Below, in pieces: positions 1 to 8,253 of a DNA stretch of 20,440 bases (position 1 is its first letter; each line of letters opens with the position of its first letter). The notes below the pieces were generated by a model. The model was not told where the DNA came from. It searched no databases and worked only from the letters and a program-made list of their open reading frames with translations. Position numbers and translations under genes: made by a program. Source of the stretch: Dehalococcoidia bacterium SM23_28_2 (GTDB lineage: Bacteria > Chloroflexota > Dehalococcoidia > SM23-28-2); NCBI GenBank assembly GCA_001303545.1, contig LJUA01000011.1:1-20440 (forward strand). The letters are read 5' to 3'.

Positions 1-481
1 CGGGGTTGTTGGTGAGATTGGCCTGGTCGGAGCCGTCGGCGTTCATCACGTAGATCTCGGCGTTGCCGTCGCGGTCGGACATGAAGGCAATGCGAGCGCC
101 GTCGGGAGACCAGACAGAATACCCGTCATCGGCGAGGTTGTCCGTAAGGCGGGTGAGGCCGGAGCCGTCGGCGTTCATCACGTAGACCTCGGCGTTGTCG
201 TCGCGGGAGGAGGTAAAGACGATCTTGCCCGCAGTGGGCACGATCCTCGTCTCCTCGGCCGTGGGCGTGGCCGCAGGGGCGGGCTCCGGGGTAGCCGTGG
301 CCTCAGGGCTCGGCGTGAGCTCGGGGGTCGTTTGTGGCGTGGCCACCGGCGAGAGCTCCGCCGGAGCGGTGGGGCTTGGCTCCCTCGTGGGCTCGCCAGC
401 CTCGTCGCCGCCGCAGGCGGCCAGAGACACCGCCAGACACATGCCAAAGAGCAAGGCCATCCCTACGCCCGCTGTCTTCAT
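1..481 (-). CDS. PD40/TolB-type beta-propeller lipoprotein, 5' part only
   Basis: Partial gene: it starts at ATG 481-479 and runs off the left edge, so only about 160 residues are visible. The N-terminus is a lipoprotein signal peptide (MKT, a hydrophobic stretch, then a lipobox LAAC with Cys23), followed by GG and a Pro/Thr/Glu-rich linker of about 50 residues. After that come two near-identical propeller repeats with the core (D/E)(I/V)YVMNADGS and SPDGARIAF, typical of WD40-like PD40 (TolB-type) blades. The repeats recur at the DNA level with a 132-base period (positions 29 and 161). GGAGG sits 7 bases before the start, which supports it. The protein is probably anchored outside the cytoplasmic membrane; ligand and role are unknown. 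PD40 proteins range from TolB to peptidase and sensor partners, so only the fold and location are called. It is divergent from ligA. Confidence 0.8.
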   Translation of the reverse strand, partial: MKTAGVGMALLFGMCLAVSLAACGGDEAGEPTREPSPTAPAELSPVATPQTTPELTPSPEATATPEPAPAATPTAEETRIVPTAGKIVFTSSRDDNAEVYVMNADGSGLTRLTDNLADDGYSVWSPDGARIAFMSDRDGNAEIYVMNADGSDQANLTNNP

Positions 482-508
482 TGTGCCGCCTCCATGCTCG
501 CTGTCCCC

Positions 509-537
509 ATACTACCCGCAGGCACGAGGGTGGACAA
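509..537 (-). promoter_or_regulatory. Possible promoter for the PD40 lipoprotein
   Basis: On the minus strand TTGTCC (537-532) lies 17 bases from TAGTAT (514-509). Each box matches the sigma70 consensus at 4 of 6 positions. Transcription would begin near 502, giving a leader of about 20 bases that contains the GGAGG ribosome site. Spacing and placement are right, but matches this weak occur by chance. Confidence 0.35.
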
Positions 538-567
538 GGGGAGAATCGATCTCCGCCGCCAGCCGTT

Positions 568-576
568 TGCTATACT
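568..576 (+). promoter_or_regulatory. Extended -10 element upstream of ligA
   Basis: TGCTATACT is an extended -10 (TGn plus TATACT, 5 of 6 matches); no good -35 is seen, as expected for extended -10 promoters. Transcription would start near 582-584. That is downstream of the ATG at 577 and just upstream of the ATG at 598, so this element, if active, favours 598 as the ligA start. Confidence 0.4.
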
Positions 577-597
577 ATGACTGCCGTGGCGAGCGAA

Positions 598-2616
598 ATG
601 AACCTCTACCAGGCGCGAATGCGGGTGGAGGATCTGCGAGCCCAGATCCGCTACCACGACTACCGCTACTACGTCCTGGACAGCCCGGAGATCAGCGACG
701 CCGAATACGACGAGCTGATGCGCGAGCTGCAGGAGCTGGAGGCACGCTTCCCTCAGCTAATCACCCCCGACTCGCCCACGCAGCGGGTGAGCGGCCAGCC
801 GGTGGAGGCCTTCGGGGTAGTGGAGCATCGAACGCCGCTGCTCTCGCTGGCCAACGCCTTCAACTACGATGAGCTCAAGGCCTGGTATCGCCGCGCCCTC
901 GGTATCCTGGAGATCGAGAGCTTCCCCCTGGTTTGCGAGCCGAAGATCGACGGGCTGGCGGTGGCTCTGGTGTACGAGGACGGCCGCTTCGTCCAGGGGG
1001 CCACCAGAGGCGACGGCTTCCGCGGGGAGAACGTCACCGAGAACCTGAGGACGATCCGCAGCATCCCCATGCGCCTGCTGGCCAAGGACGTGCCGCCACG
1101 CTTCGAGGTGCGCGGCGAGGTCTACATGTCCAAGACCGCCTTCGAGCGGCTGAACGAAGAGCGAACGGACCAGGGACAGCCTCGCTTCGCCAACCCCCGC
1201 AACGCCGCCGCCGGCTCGGTGCGCCAGCTCGACTCGCGGATCACCGCCCAGCGCTCGCTGGACATCTGGGTCTATCAGCTCGGCTGGGCCGATGGCCCCT
1301 ACCCGCCTACCCACCAGGAGACCCTCCAATGGCTGCAGGACATAGGCTTCAGGGTCAACCCTGAGATAGGCCGCTACGAGAAGCTGGAGGAGGTGGAGCG
1401 CCACTACCATCAGTGGGTCGACCGCCGCCACGACCTGGAGTACGAGATCGACGGGCTGGTGGTGAAGACCGACCCCTTCCAGTATTATGAGCGTCTGGGG
1501 GTGGTGGGCCGCGAGCCACGCTGGGCCATCGCCTACAAGTTCCCGCCCATCCAGGCCACGACCGCACTCCTGGCCATCGAGATCAACGTCGGGCGCACGG
1601 GAAGCCTGAACCCCTACGCTGTCCTGGAGCCGGTGCGCGTGGGCGGAGTGACCGTCAGCAAGGCCACTCTCCACAACGAGGAGGACATCCAGCGCAAGGA
1701 CGTTCGAGTAGGCGATACGGTGATCGTCCAGCGGGCGGGTGATGTGATCCCCCAGGTGGTGGGGCCGGTGGTGAGCAAGCGCACCGGTCGGGAAAAACCC
1801 TTCGTCATGCCCGACCGCTGTCCCGTGTGCGGCACGCTGGCGGCGCGACCGGAGGGGGAGGTGATGCGCTACTGCCCGAACCCGAGCTGCCCCGCCCAGG
1901 CCTTCCGCTGGCTCACCCATTTCGTGTCGCGAGGAGCCATGGACATCGAAGGGCTGGGCGAGTCCTGGTGCTACGTCCTCCTGCAAGAGGGCCTGGTCAA
2001 GGACCCCGGCGACATCTACTCCCTGACCAGGGAGCAGCTGGTGAGCCTGGAGCGCATGGGGGAGAAGAGCGCCGAGAATGTGCTGAAGGCCATAGAGGTG
2101 AGCAAGAACCGGCCGCTGGGGCGCCTGATCTTCGCGCTGGGTATCCGCCACGTGGGCAGCGAGATGGCGACGCTTTTGGCCAGCCAGTTCGGCAGCATCG
2201 ACGCTCTGGCCCAGGCCAGCGTGGAGGAACTGGCGACCATCCCCACCGTCGGGCCGAGGATCGCCGAGAGCGTGCACCAGTACTTCCGCGATGCCAACAA
2301 CGTGCGGGTGATCGATAAGCTGCGGCGAGCGGGCGTGCGCATGGCCGAGGAGGTAGCGCCCGCTCCAGCCGAAGGGCCGCTGGCCGGCCTGACGTTCGTC
2401 CTCACGGGCACGCTGGCATCCATGCCCCGCAGCAAGGCCGAGGAGCTCATCAGGCAGCTCGGCGGCGCTGCCGGCGATAGCGTGACCAAGAAGACGGACT
2501 ACCTGGTGGTGGGCGAATCGCCTGGCACCAAGCTCCAAAAGGCCGAGCGATACGGCACGAGACTCTTGAGCGAGCAGGAGCTGCTGGAGCTGTTGCGCCA
2601 GCACGGAGCCTTGTGA
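598..2616 (+). CDS. ligA: NAD-dependent DNA ligase
   Basis: Seals nicks in duplex DNA during replication and repair, using NAD+ to form a ligase-AMP intermediate. From ATG 598 the protein has 672 residues, the usual LigA size. Domain order is complete. It has an N-terminal Ia domain with the YxY and DAEYD motifs (residues 19-38) and the adenylation domain with the catalytic Lys in EPKIDG (K116). The OB fold is followed by a four-cysteine zinc finger (C408, C411, C426, C431), helix-hairpin-helix repeats, and a C-terminal BRCT domain beginning at PLAGLTFVLTGTL. The frame stays open upstream to 334, but that stretch overlaps the divergent lipoprotein gene and does not look like LigA. ATG 577 is an alternative start (7 more residues). 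I prefer 598 because of family length and the -10 element at 568-576. No strong Shine-Dalgarno precedes either start. Confidence 0.97.
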   Translation: MNLYQARMRVEDLRAQIRYHDYRYYVLDSPEISDAEYDELMRELQELEARFPQLITPDSPTQRVSGQPVEAFGVVEHRTPLLSLANAFNYDELKAWYRRALGILEIESFPLVCEPKIDGLAVALVYEDGRFVQGATRGDGFRGENVTENLRTIRSIPMRLLAKDVPPRFEVRGEVYMSKTAFERLNEERTDQGQPRFANPRNAAAGSVRQLDSRITAQRSLDIWVYQLGWADGPYPPTHQETLQWLQDIGFRVNPEIGRYEKLEEVERHYHQWVDRRHDLEYEIDGLVVKTDPFQYYERLGVVGREPRWAIAYKFPPIQATTALLAIEINVGRTGSLNPYAVLEPVRVGGVTVSKATLHNEEDIQRKDVRVGDTVIVQRAGDVIPQVVGPVVSKRTGREKPFVMPDRCPVCGTLAARPEGEVMRYCPNPSCPAQAFRWLTHFVSRGAMDIEGLGESWCYVLLQEGLVKDPGDIYSLTREQLVSLERMGEKSAENVLKAIEVSKNRPLGRLIFALGIRHVGSEMATLLASQFGSIDALAQASVEELATIPTVGPRIAESVHQYFRDANNVRVIDKLRRAGVRMAEEVAPAPAEGPLAGLTFVLTGTLASMPRSKAEELIRQLGGAAGDSVTKKTDYLVVGESPGTKLQKAERYGTRLLSEQELLELLRQHGAL

Positions 2617-2691
2617 AGGCTTGGAACCTCTGTTGCCAGATTTGTACCAGAGCGAGCAGGTTTGCAGTTGCCTGGCTCTCCTTGCCCTCTT

Positions 2692-2719
2692 TTGCTAAGA
2701 TTAGTGAATGTTCTATAAT
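2692..2719 (+). promoter_or_regulatory. Promoter of the mreB operon
   Basis: TTGCTA (2692-2697), a 16-base spacer and a perfect TATAAT (2714-2719) lie in the 188-base gap between ligA and mreB. A transcript would start near 2726 and have a leader of about 80 bases. The surrounding bases are AT-richer than the rest of the window, as is usual for a promoter. It probably drives the whole mreB-to-radical-SAM operon. Confidence 0.65.
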
Positions 2720-2804
2720 GCAGCAAGCGGCCGCCCTTGAGGCGGATAGGTGTGGTGTGGCTTGAGGGAGGCTCTCCACGCTGGGGTGAGAATGAGGGGA
2801 AAGG

Positions 2805-3866
2805 TTGTTTAACCCGCTGAACACCCTATTTGGTCTGTTTTCTCACGACATCGCTGTTGACCTTGGCACGGCCAACACGATGGTGCTGGTGCGTGGCCGC
2901 GGCATAATCATCGACGAGCCCTCGGTGGTGGCCATCGACCGCGTCAACAAGAAGATCCTGGCCATCGGCAGCGAGGCCAAACGGATGGTGGGGCGCACCC
3001 CTGCAGACATCGTTGCCGTGCGCCCCCTCAAGGACGGCGTCATCTCCGACTTCGCCGTCACCGAGCGCATGGTCCACTACTTCATTCGGGCCGTGCACGA
3101 CCACTTCAGCCTGGGCCTGCCGCGGCCGCGAGTGGCTGTCGGCATCCCCAGCGGTGTCACCGAGGTGGAGAAGAGAGCGGTTCACGATGCCATCCTCAAC
3201 GCCGGTGCCCGTGCGGCCTTCCTGGTAGAGGAGCCAATGGCGGCGGCCATCGGGGCCGGCCTGCCGGTCATGGAGCCCGCCGGCTCGATGATCGTGGACA
3301 TCGGCGGCGGCACCACCGAGGTGGCGGTCATCTCTCTGGGCGGCATCGTGGTGAGCACCTCCATCCGGGTGGCCGGCGATGAGATAGACCAGGAGATCGT
3401 CAGCTACACTCGCCAGGTGCACAACATGCTCATCGGCGAGCGTATGGCCGAGGAGGTGAAGATGGAGGTGGGCTCGGCAGCACCGCTGGACAGGGAGGCG
3501 ATGGTCGTTTTCAGAGGCCGCGACCTGGCCACCGGATTACCCAAGGCGGTAGAGGTAAGCAGCGTGGAGATCCGCGATGCCATCTCCGGCTCGGTGGGCA
3601 CCATCGTGGAAGCGGTCCGCTCCACCATCGAGATCACGCCGCCGGAGCTGGTGGCCGACATCATGACAAGAGGCATCGTGCTCGCTGGCGGTGGCGCCCT
3701 TCTGCGCGGACTGGACCGGCGCCTGGCCAACGAGACCAAGTTCCCTGTTTACGTCGCCGAGGACCCCCTCAGCTGCGTGGTGAGGGGCACTGCCGAAATG
3801 CTGGAGGAGGCGGAGATACTGGTTAAGGTGCAGGCGCGCCTGACCACCCGTCGAGGACCGCGCTAA
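2805..3866 (+). CDS. mreB: Rod shape-determining actin homologue MreB
   Basis: Bacterial actin that forms membrane-bound filaments and steers the elongation complex for peptidoglycan synthesis. The 353-residue product shows the actin nucleotide-fold motifs: phosphate-1 DLGTANT near residue 20, phosphate-2 DIGGGTTEVAV near residue 166, and the adenosine motif LAGGGALLRGL near residue 295. It also has the typical MreB segment IDEPSVVAI. The start is TTG at 2805, preceded at about 5 bases by a GA-rich ribosome site (AGGGGAAAGG region). The ATG and GTG codons just upstream are out of frame, and the first internal ATG would delete the phosphate-1 motif. It heads the operon and is followed 20 bases later by mreC. 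A distant paralogue such as Mbl is possible, but the neighbouring mreC and mreD make MreB the best call. Confidence 0.97.
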   Translation: MFNPLNTLFGLFSHDIAVDLGTANTMVLVRGRGIIIDEPSVVAIDRVNKKILAIGSEAKRMVGRTPADIVAVRPLKDGVISDFAVTERMVHYFIRAVHDHFSLGLPRPRVAVGIPSGVTEVEKRAVHDAILNAGARAAFLVEEPMAAAIGAGLPVMEPAGSMIVDIGGGTTEVAVISLGGIVVSTSIRVAGDEIDQEIVSYTRQVHNMLIGERMAEEVKMEVGSAAPLDREAMVVFRGRDLATGLPKAVEVSSVEIRDAISGSVGTIVEAVRSTIEITPPELVADIMTRGIVLAGGGALLRGLDRRLANETKFPVYVAEDPLSCVVRGTAEMLEEAEILVKVQARLTTRRGPR

Positions 3867-3886
3867 CACATTGGCTTTGGCTAGAC

Positions 3887-4705
3887 ATGCGGACGCTTGT
3901 TTGGCTGCTGGTTGTCGGCCTCTTAGCCCTTCTGGGTATTGCCCTCTCCCAGCAAGGTGCCCTCGACCCACTCAGGAACTTCGCTCTCACTGTGGCTTCT
4001 CCCTTCCAGCGGGGCTTGCGCGCCGCCGCCTCGCCAGCCGCCGACTTCCTGGACAACGTCGCTGAACGCCAGGACCTGGAGGAGGAGAATCGTCTGTTGC
4101 GCCAGCAGATCGAGGAGCTCACGGCTGAGATCGCCCGCCTGAAGGAGTCCGAGTTCACGGCCGCCGACCTGGCAGAGCTGGCTGAGGTGGAGAACAGCCG
4201 GCCGGATGACGAGTTCCTGGTGGCCCGTGTTATCGCTAGAGACCCCAGCAACCTCAAGGAGCGACTGGCCATCGACCGCGGCAGCGACGACGGCGTCGCC
4301 GAGGGGATGGTGGTGATGAGCGAGGGGGCGAGCATGGTGGGAGTGGTATCGAAGGCTCTGAGCGATTTCGCCTGGGTCACCCTGATCACCGACCCCAACA
4401 GCAACGTCAACGCCATGCTGCTCGAGTCGCGCGCACAAGGGGTCGTGGGTGGCAGCCTCAACGGTGGGCTGCACATGGACCTCATTCCCCAGGACGCGGA
4501 GGTTGAGCCAGGGAACACCGTGGCCACATCGGGCCTGGGCGGCAACCTCCCCCAGGCCCTGCTCATCGGCCAGGTGACATCCGTGCGGGGGGAACCACAG
4601 GACGTTTTCAAGACGGCCGAGATCAAGCCGGCGGCCAGCCTTTCTCGCTTGGAGAACGTGCTGGTTCTGACCAGCTTCAGGGCGGCCCGCCTGATGAGCC
4701 CATGA
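3887..4705 (+). CDS. mreC: Rod shape-determining protein MreC
   Basis: Periplasmic-facing scaffold that links MreB filaments to PBP2/RodA and helps activate PBP2. The 272-residue protein has one N-terminal membrane segment (about residues 3-22) and a charged heptad coiled coil (about 55-103, rich in EEEN, LRQQIEEL and IARLKE). It ends in a beta-rich C-terminal region (about 110-265) carrying the conserved DRGSDDGV and LITDPNSNV segments. The stop codon overlaps the start of mreD as ATGA at 4702-4705, indicating translational coupling. The ribosome site before ATG 3887 is weak, so it may also depend on upstream translation. Confidence 0.95.
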   Translation: MRTLVWLLVVGLLALLGIALSQQGALDPLRNFALTVASPFQRGLRAAASPAADFLDNVAERQDLEEENRLLRQQIEELTAEIARLKESEFTAADLAELAEVENSRPDDEFLVARVIARDPSNLKERLAIDRGSDDGVAEGMVVMSEGASMVGVVSKALSDFAWVTLITDPNSNVNAMLLESRAQGVVGGSLNGGLHMDLIPQDAEVEPGNTVATSGLGGNLPQALLIGQVTSVRGEPQDVFKTAEIKPAASLSRLENVLVLTSFRAARLMSP

Positions 4706-5226
4706 GGTATCTTCTGTTCGTACCCCTAATTCTGTTCGCGGCCCTCGCCCAGGTGGCCGCCGCTCCCTACTTCCCCCTGCTCGGTGTGACAGCCAATCCC
4801 CTGCTGGTGCTGCTCGTGTGCTGGGCGATGGTGCGCGGGCCCGAGGAGACGATGGCCCTCATCCCTGTGGCCGGCATCTTCAAGGACCTGATCACCACCG
4901 ATCCGGTGGGCGCCTCCGTCCTCGCCCTTTTGCCCATCGTGCCTCTGGCCGCCATCCGCGAGCGCCGGCCGACGGAGAGCGAGTTTCTGCCCACCCTAGC
5001 GGTAGTTGCTGCGGCATCGCTATCCTATCATCTGATATACATGATCGTGCTGACAGCCGTAGGCGATGGGCCGCCCTGGCTGCAAAGCCCGGTGCGAGTT
5101 ATCCTGCCAGCGGCGCTGTTTAACGCCCTCATCACGCCCATCTTCTATCTGCCCGTCCGCTGGGCCACAACGCTGGCGGAGATGGCAAGGCCGAGCATGA
5201 GCGTCCCAGGGTTAGGAGAGAGATGA
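4702..5226 (+). CDS. mreD: Rod shape-determining protein MreD
   Basis: Small integral membrane member of the elongation complex. The 174-residue protein is almost entirely hydrophobic, with about five predicted membrane helices, a short charged loop (IRERRPTESE) near residue 95, and a polar C-terminal tail. MreD sequences are poorly conserved, so the call rests on size, topology and its place between mreC and mrdA. Both ends are ATGA overlaps with the neighbours (4702-4705 and 5223-5226), so expression is tightly coupled. An alternative reading as the S-component of an ECF transporter is unlikely in this setting. Confidence 0.9.
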   Translation: MRYLLFVPLILFAALAQVAAAPYFPLLGVTANPLLVLLVCWAMVRGPEETMALIPVAGIFKDLITTDPVGASVLALLPIVPLAAIRERRPTESEFLPTLAVVAAASLSYHLIYMIVLTAVGDGPPWLQSPVRVILPAALFNALITPIFYLPVRWATTLAEMARPSMSVPGLGER

Positions 5227-7136
5227 ACTTTTCCGGTGGTGACCAGCGCTGGCGCTCGCAGAAGCCCAAACGAAGGGAAGACGCCTACAACCCCGGGCGG
5301 AAGTTCCTCCTTCTCCACATACTGATCCTCTTGCTGTTTGCCGTCCTGACGATCCAACTGGTGCGAATGCAGGTCTTCGAGGGCGATGATTATCGGGCGC
5401 AAGCAGAGAACAACCGGCTGCGGGAGTTGCAGGTCCTGCCCGCACGTGGCCTCATCTACGACCGCAACTACGATCTGGACCGGCCGCTGGTGGAGAACGT
5501 GGCCAAGTTCTCAGCGGTCATCGTGCCCGCCGACCTGCCGGCGAAGGAGGAGACGGCCGTTTTCGCCCGCCTGGAGGAACTGCTGGGCATACCAGCCCAA
5601 GAGATAGCCCAACAGGTGCGGGAAAAGCGAGAGGACGGCAATCCCTACGAGCCGCTGGTCATCAAGGACGAACTAGACCGGGACACGGCCCTGGTGCTCG
5701 AAGAGCTCAGCCCCCACCTGCCTGGGGTCGAACTTCAGATTGAGGCCCGCCGCAACTACCTCGATGGCGAGCTGACGTCCCACATCCTGGGCTACGTGGG
5801 CCCCATCTCGGCCGAAGAGTACGCAGACCTGAAGGGCGACGGCTACATTTTCAACGACCACCTGGGCAAGACGGGGATAGAACTAGTCTACGAGGACATC
5901 CTGCGAGGAGAACCCGGGAAGAAGCTGGCGGAGGTGGACGCCAGCGGTCGTGAGCAAGACGTTCTAGATTCGCGGGCCAGCGAGCCCGGCCAGAACGTGG
6001 TGCTGACCATCGACCTGGAACTCCAGCAGAAGACGGCTGAGGTCTTGGGCCAATTCATGGGGACATCCGATACGGCGGCGGCAGTGGTGATGGACGTGCA
6101 TACGGGCGAGATCCTGTCGATGGTGTCCCTGCCCACCTATGACAACAACCTCTTCTCCGAGACCCTCAGCCAGGAGGAACTGGACGCCCTTCTGAACGAG
6201 CCGGGCAAGCCTCTGGTGAACCACGCCATCGCCGAAATGTACGCGCCAGGCAGCACCTTCAAGACCGTCACCGGATCGGCCGCCCTTCAGGAGGGGGTAG
6301 CTAACCCTGGCACCACCATCGTTAGCCACGGCTACATCACCGTGCCCAACCAGTACGACCCCAACGTTGTGTACGTGTTCCGCGACTGGGCTGCCCTGGG
6401 TACCCTCGATTTCTACGAGGGCGTCTCCATGTCCTCCGACGTGTACTTCTACTACCTGGCCGGCGGCAAGCAGGACGAGGGCTTCCAGGGCTTGGGCGAG
6501 GAAAGACTGGCCCGCTACGCTCGCTCCTTCGGCCTAGGCGAACTGACAGGGATCGACCTGGCCGGCGAATCGGTAGGCCTGGTGCCCGACGCCAAGTGGA
6601 AGGAGCAGACCGTCGGGGAGATGTGGTACGTGGGCGATACCTACAACTTCGGCATCGGTCAGGGCTACCTGGCGGTGACGCCCCTTCAGCTTTTGAACGC
6701 CATCGCGGCCATCGCCAACGGCGGCGAGCTGCTGCGGCCGCACCTGGTAAAGGAGATCCGCGATTCTCATGGCAACGTAGTTAGCGCCTCCCAGAAGGAG
6801 GTGCGGCGACTGCTGCCGGTGGCCCAGGAGTACCTGGCCGTCATGCGCGAGGCCATGCTCCGGTCGGTCACTACCGGAGTGGCCAGAAGCGCTCAGGTAG
6901 CCGGATTGGCAATAGCTGGCAAGACCGGCTCGGCCGAGTTTGGGCCGCCCCGAGCGGACGGAACCTACGATACACATGGCTGGTTCGTGGGCTTCGCCCC
7001 CTACGATGACCCGGAGATAGCGGTGGTCGTGTTCATCCAGAGAGGAAGCGGCTTCACCAATGCTTCCCCCGCTGCCGCTCGTATCTTCGACTACTACTTC
7101 AACCAGCGCTATGTAGCCGAGCAGGAGGCGTCCTAG
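5223..7136 (+). CDS. mrdA: Elongasome transpeptidase, penicillin-binding protein 2
   Basis: Class B penicillin-binding protein that cross-links peptidoglycan with RodA during cell elongation. It has 637 residues: a basic cytoplasmic tail, one membrane anchor (about 28-50), the dimerisation/pedestal domain with PARGLIYDRN, and a C-terminal transpeptidase domain. The active-site motifs are present: S344-TF-K347 (SxxK, in APGSTFK), S404-S-D406 (the SxN position, here with Asp) and K567-T-G569. A GGAG-type ribosome site (TTAGGAGAGAG) lies just before ATG 5223, inside the end of mreD, and the start overlaps the mreD stop. rodA follows without a gap. The Asp in the second motif is unlike the Asn of many class B enzymes, but I believe SxD also occurs in other PBP2s, so I do not read it as inactivation. 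Confidence 0.95.
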   Translation: MNFSGGDQRWRSQKPKRREDAYNPGRKFLLLHILILLLFAVLTIQLVRMQVFEGDDYRAQAENNRLRELQVLPARGLIYDRNYDLDRPLVENVAKFSAVIVPADLPAKEETAVFARLEELLGIPAQEIAQQVREKREDGNPYEPLVIKDELDRDTALVLEELSPHLPGVELQIEARRNYLDGELTSHILGYVGPISAEEYADLKGDGYIFNDHLGKTGIELVYEDILRGEPGKKLAEVDASGREQDVLDSRASEPGQNVVLTIDLELQQKTAEVLGQFMGTSDTAAAVVMDVHTGEILSMVSLPTYDNNLFSETLSQEELDALLNEPGKPLVNHAIAEMYAPGSTFKTVTGSAALQEGVANPGTTIVSHGYITVPNQYDPNVVYVFRDWAALGTLDFYEGVSMSSDVYFYYLAGGKQDEGFQGLGEERLARYARSFGLGELTGIDLAGESVGLVPDAKWKEQTVGEMWYVGDTYNFGIGQGYLAVTPLQLLNAIAAIANGGELLRPHLVKEIRDSHGNVVSASQKEVRRLLPVAQEYLAVMREAMLRSVTTGVARSAQVAGLAIAGKTGSAEFGPPRADGTYDTHGWFVGFAPYDDPEIAVVVFIQRGSGFTNASPAAARIFDYYFNQRYVAEQEAS

Positions 7137-8252
7137 ATGGTCCACTGGCGTGCCGTTCGCCACTTCGACCCGTGGATCGTGCTCATTGGCCTGGCCCTGG
7201 CTGGCTTCGGCGCCATCCTGATCTACAGTGCCTCGCTTACCAGCTACCCCGATGGCATTCAGGGGCTATCTCATCCGGCCGTGCGTCACCTCACATTCGC
7301 CGCCATGGGCTTGGTGGTCATAGGAGCATTGGCCTGGCTGGACTACCGCTTCCTGGGACAGATCACCCCCACCCTCTACGCCGTAGCGATCGTCCTGCTG
7401 GTGGGCGTCCTGGTGGTGGGGACCGAGACCTACGGTGCCCAGCGATGGCTGGACTTTGCAGGGCTATCGATCCAGGCATCGGAGGTGGCCAAGCTGCTGG
7501 TGATCATCGTCCTGGCCAAGTACCTGGCCGACCGTCAGACGGAGATAGGAGACCTGCGGACCTTCCTGGGCTCTCTGGCCATCGTGGCCGTGCCCACAGC
7601 GCTCGTCTTCCTTGAGCCCGACCTGGGCACGGCGATCATCTTCGGCGCGGCCTGGCTGGGCATGGTGGCGGTGGCCGGCGTTCGTCCCCAGCACCTGCTG
7701 GCCTTCCTGGCCATCCTGGCGCTGTCCACCCCCTTCGTTGTAGTGGGCCTGATGGGCGACTACCAGCGAGAGCGCATCGCCAACTTCCTCAACCCAGCGC
7801 TCGACCCCCTGGGCGGCGGCTTCAGCATTATCCAGGCGGAGATCAGCGTGGGGTCGGGCGGCCCCTTCGGCAGGGGGCTCACCGAGGGGACACAGACCCA
7901 ACTGGACTACTTGCAGACGCCCACCCGCGATTACATCTTCAGCGTGCTGGGCGAAGAGCTAGGGCTGATGGGAGCACTGCTGCTGTTCGCCCTGTTCACC
8001 TTCCTGCTGTTCCGCGGGCTGAGAGCGGCAAGTCTGGCCCGCGACCCCTTCGGCCGCCTCATCGCCACCGGTATCGTGATCATGATCGTGTTTCAGGTGT
8101 TCATCAATGTGGGGGTGAACATCCGCCTTCTGCCGGTGACCGGCATTCCCCTGCCCTTTATCAGCGAGGGGGGAAGCTCCATCCTGATGTTATTTGTGGC
8201 CCTGGGCCTTTTAGAGAGCATCCTCTTACGCCACAAGCAGATCGAGTTCTGA
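7137..8252 (+). CDS. rodA: SEDS peptidoglycan glycosyltransferase RodA
   Basis: Polymerises lipid II into glycan strands as the partner of PBP2. The 371-residue polytopic protein has about ten membrane helices and the SEDS signatures: GAQRWLDFAG (about residue 100), EPDLGTAII (about 161), TRDYIFSVLGEELGLMG with Asp265, and GIPLPFISEGGSS near the C-terminus. Asp265 sits where the catalytic Asp is placed in E. coli RodA (family knowledge, aligned by eye). ATG 7137 follows the mrdA stop directly, with GGAGG in the last codons of mrdA as its ribosome site. FtsW is the alternative, but the mre/PBP2 neighbours identify RodA. Confidence 0.95.
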   Translation: MVHWRAVRHFDPWIVLIGLALAGFGAILIYSASLTSYPDGIQGLSHPAVRHLTFAAMGLVVIGALAWLDYRFLGQITPTLYAVAIVLLVGVLVVGTETYGAQRWLDFAGLSIQASEVAKLLVIIVLAKYLADRQTEIGDLRTFLGSLAIVAVPTALVFLEPDLGTAIIFGAAWLGMVAVAGVRPQHLLAFLAILALSTPFVVVGLMGDYQRERIANFLNPALDPLGGGFSIIQAEISVGSGGPFGRGLTEGTQTQLDYLQTPTRDYIFSVLGEELGLMGALLLFALFTFLLFRGLRAASLARDPFGRLIATGIVIMIVFQVFINVGVNIRLLPVTGIPLPFISEGGSSILMLFVALGLLESILLRHKQIEF

Positions 8253-8253
8253 G

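Noticed and set aside
334..597. N-terminal extension of ligA by 88 codons
   Set aside because: It overlaps the divergent lipoprotein gene, is Arg/Pro-rich without LigA similarity, and would exceed the family length.
757..2604. Long open frame of 615 codons on the strand opposite ligA
   Set aside because: It lies wholly within ligA, reads as low-complexity His/Leu/Ala/Gly-rich sequence with no family motif, and is what high-GC codon use gives on the complement of a real gene.
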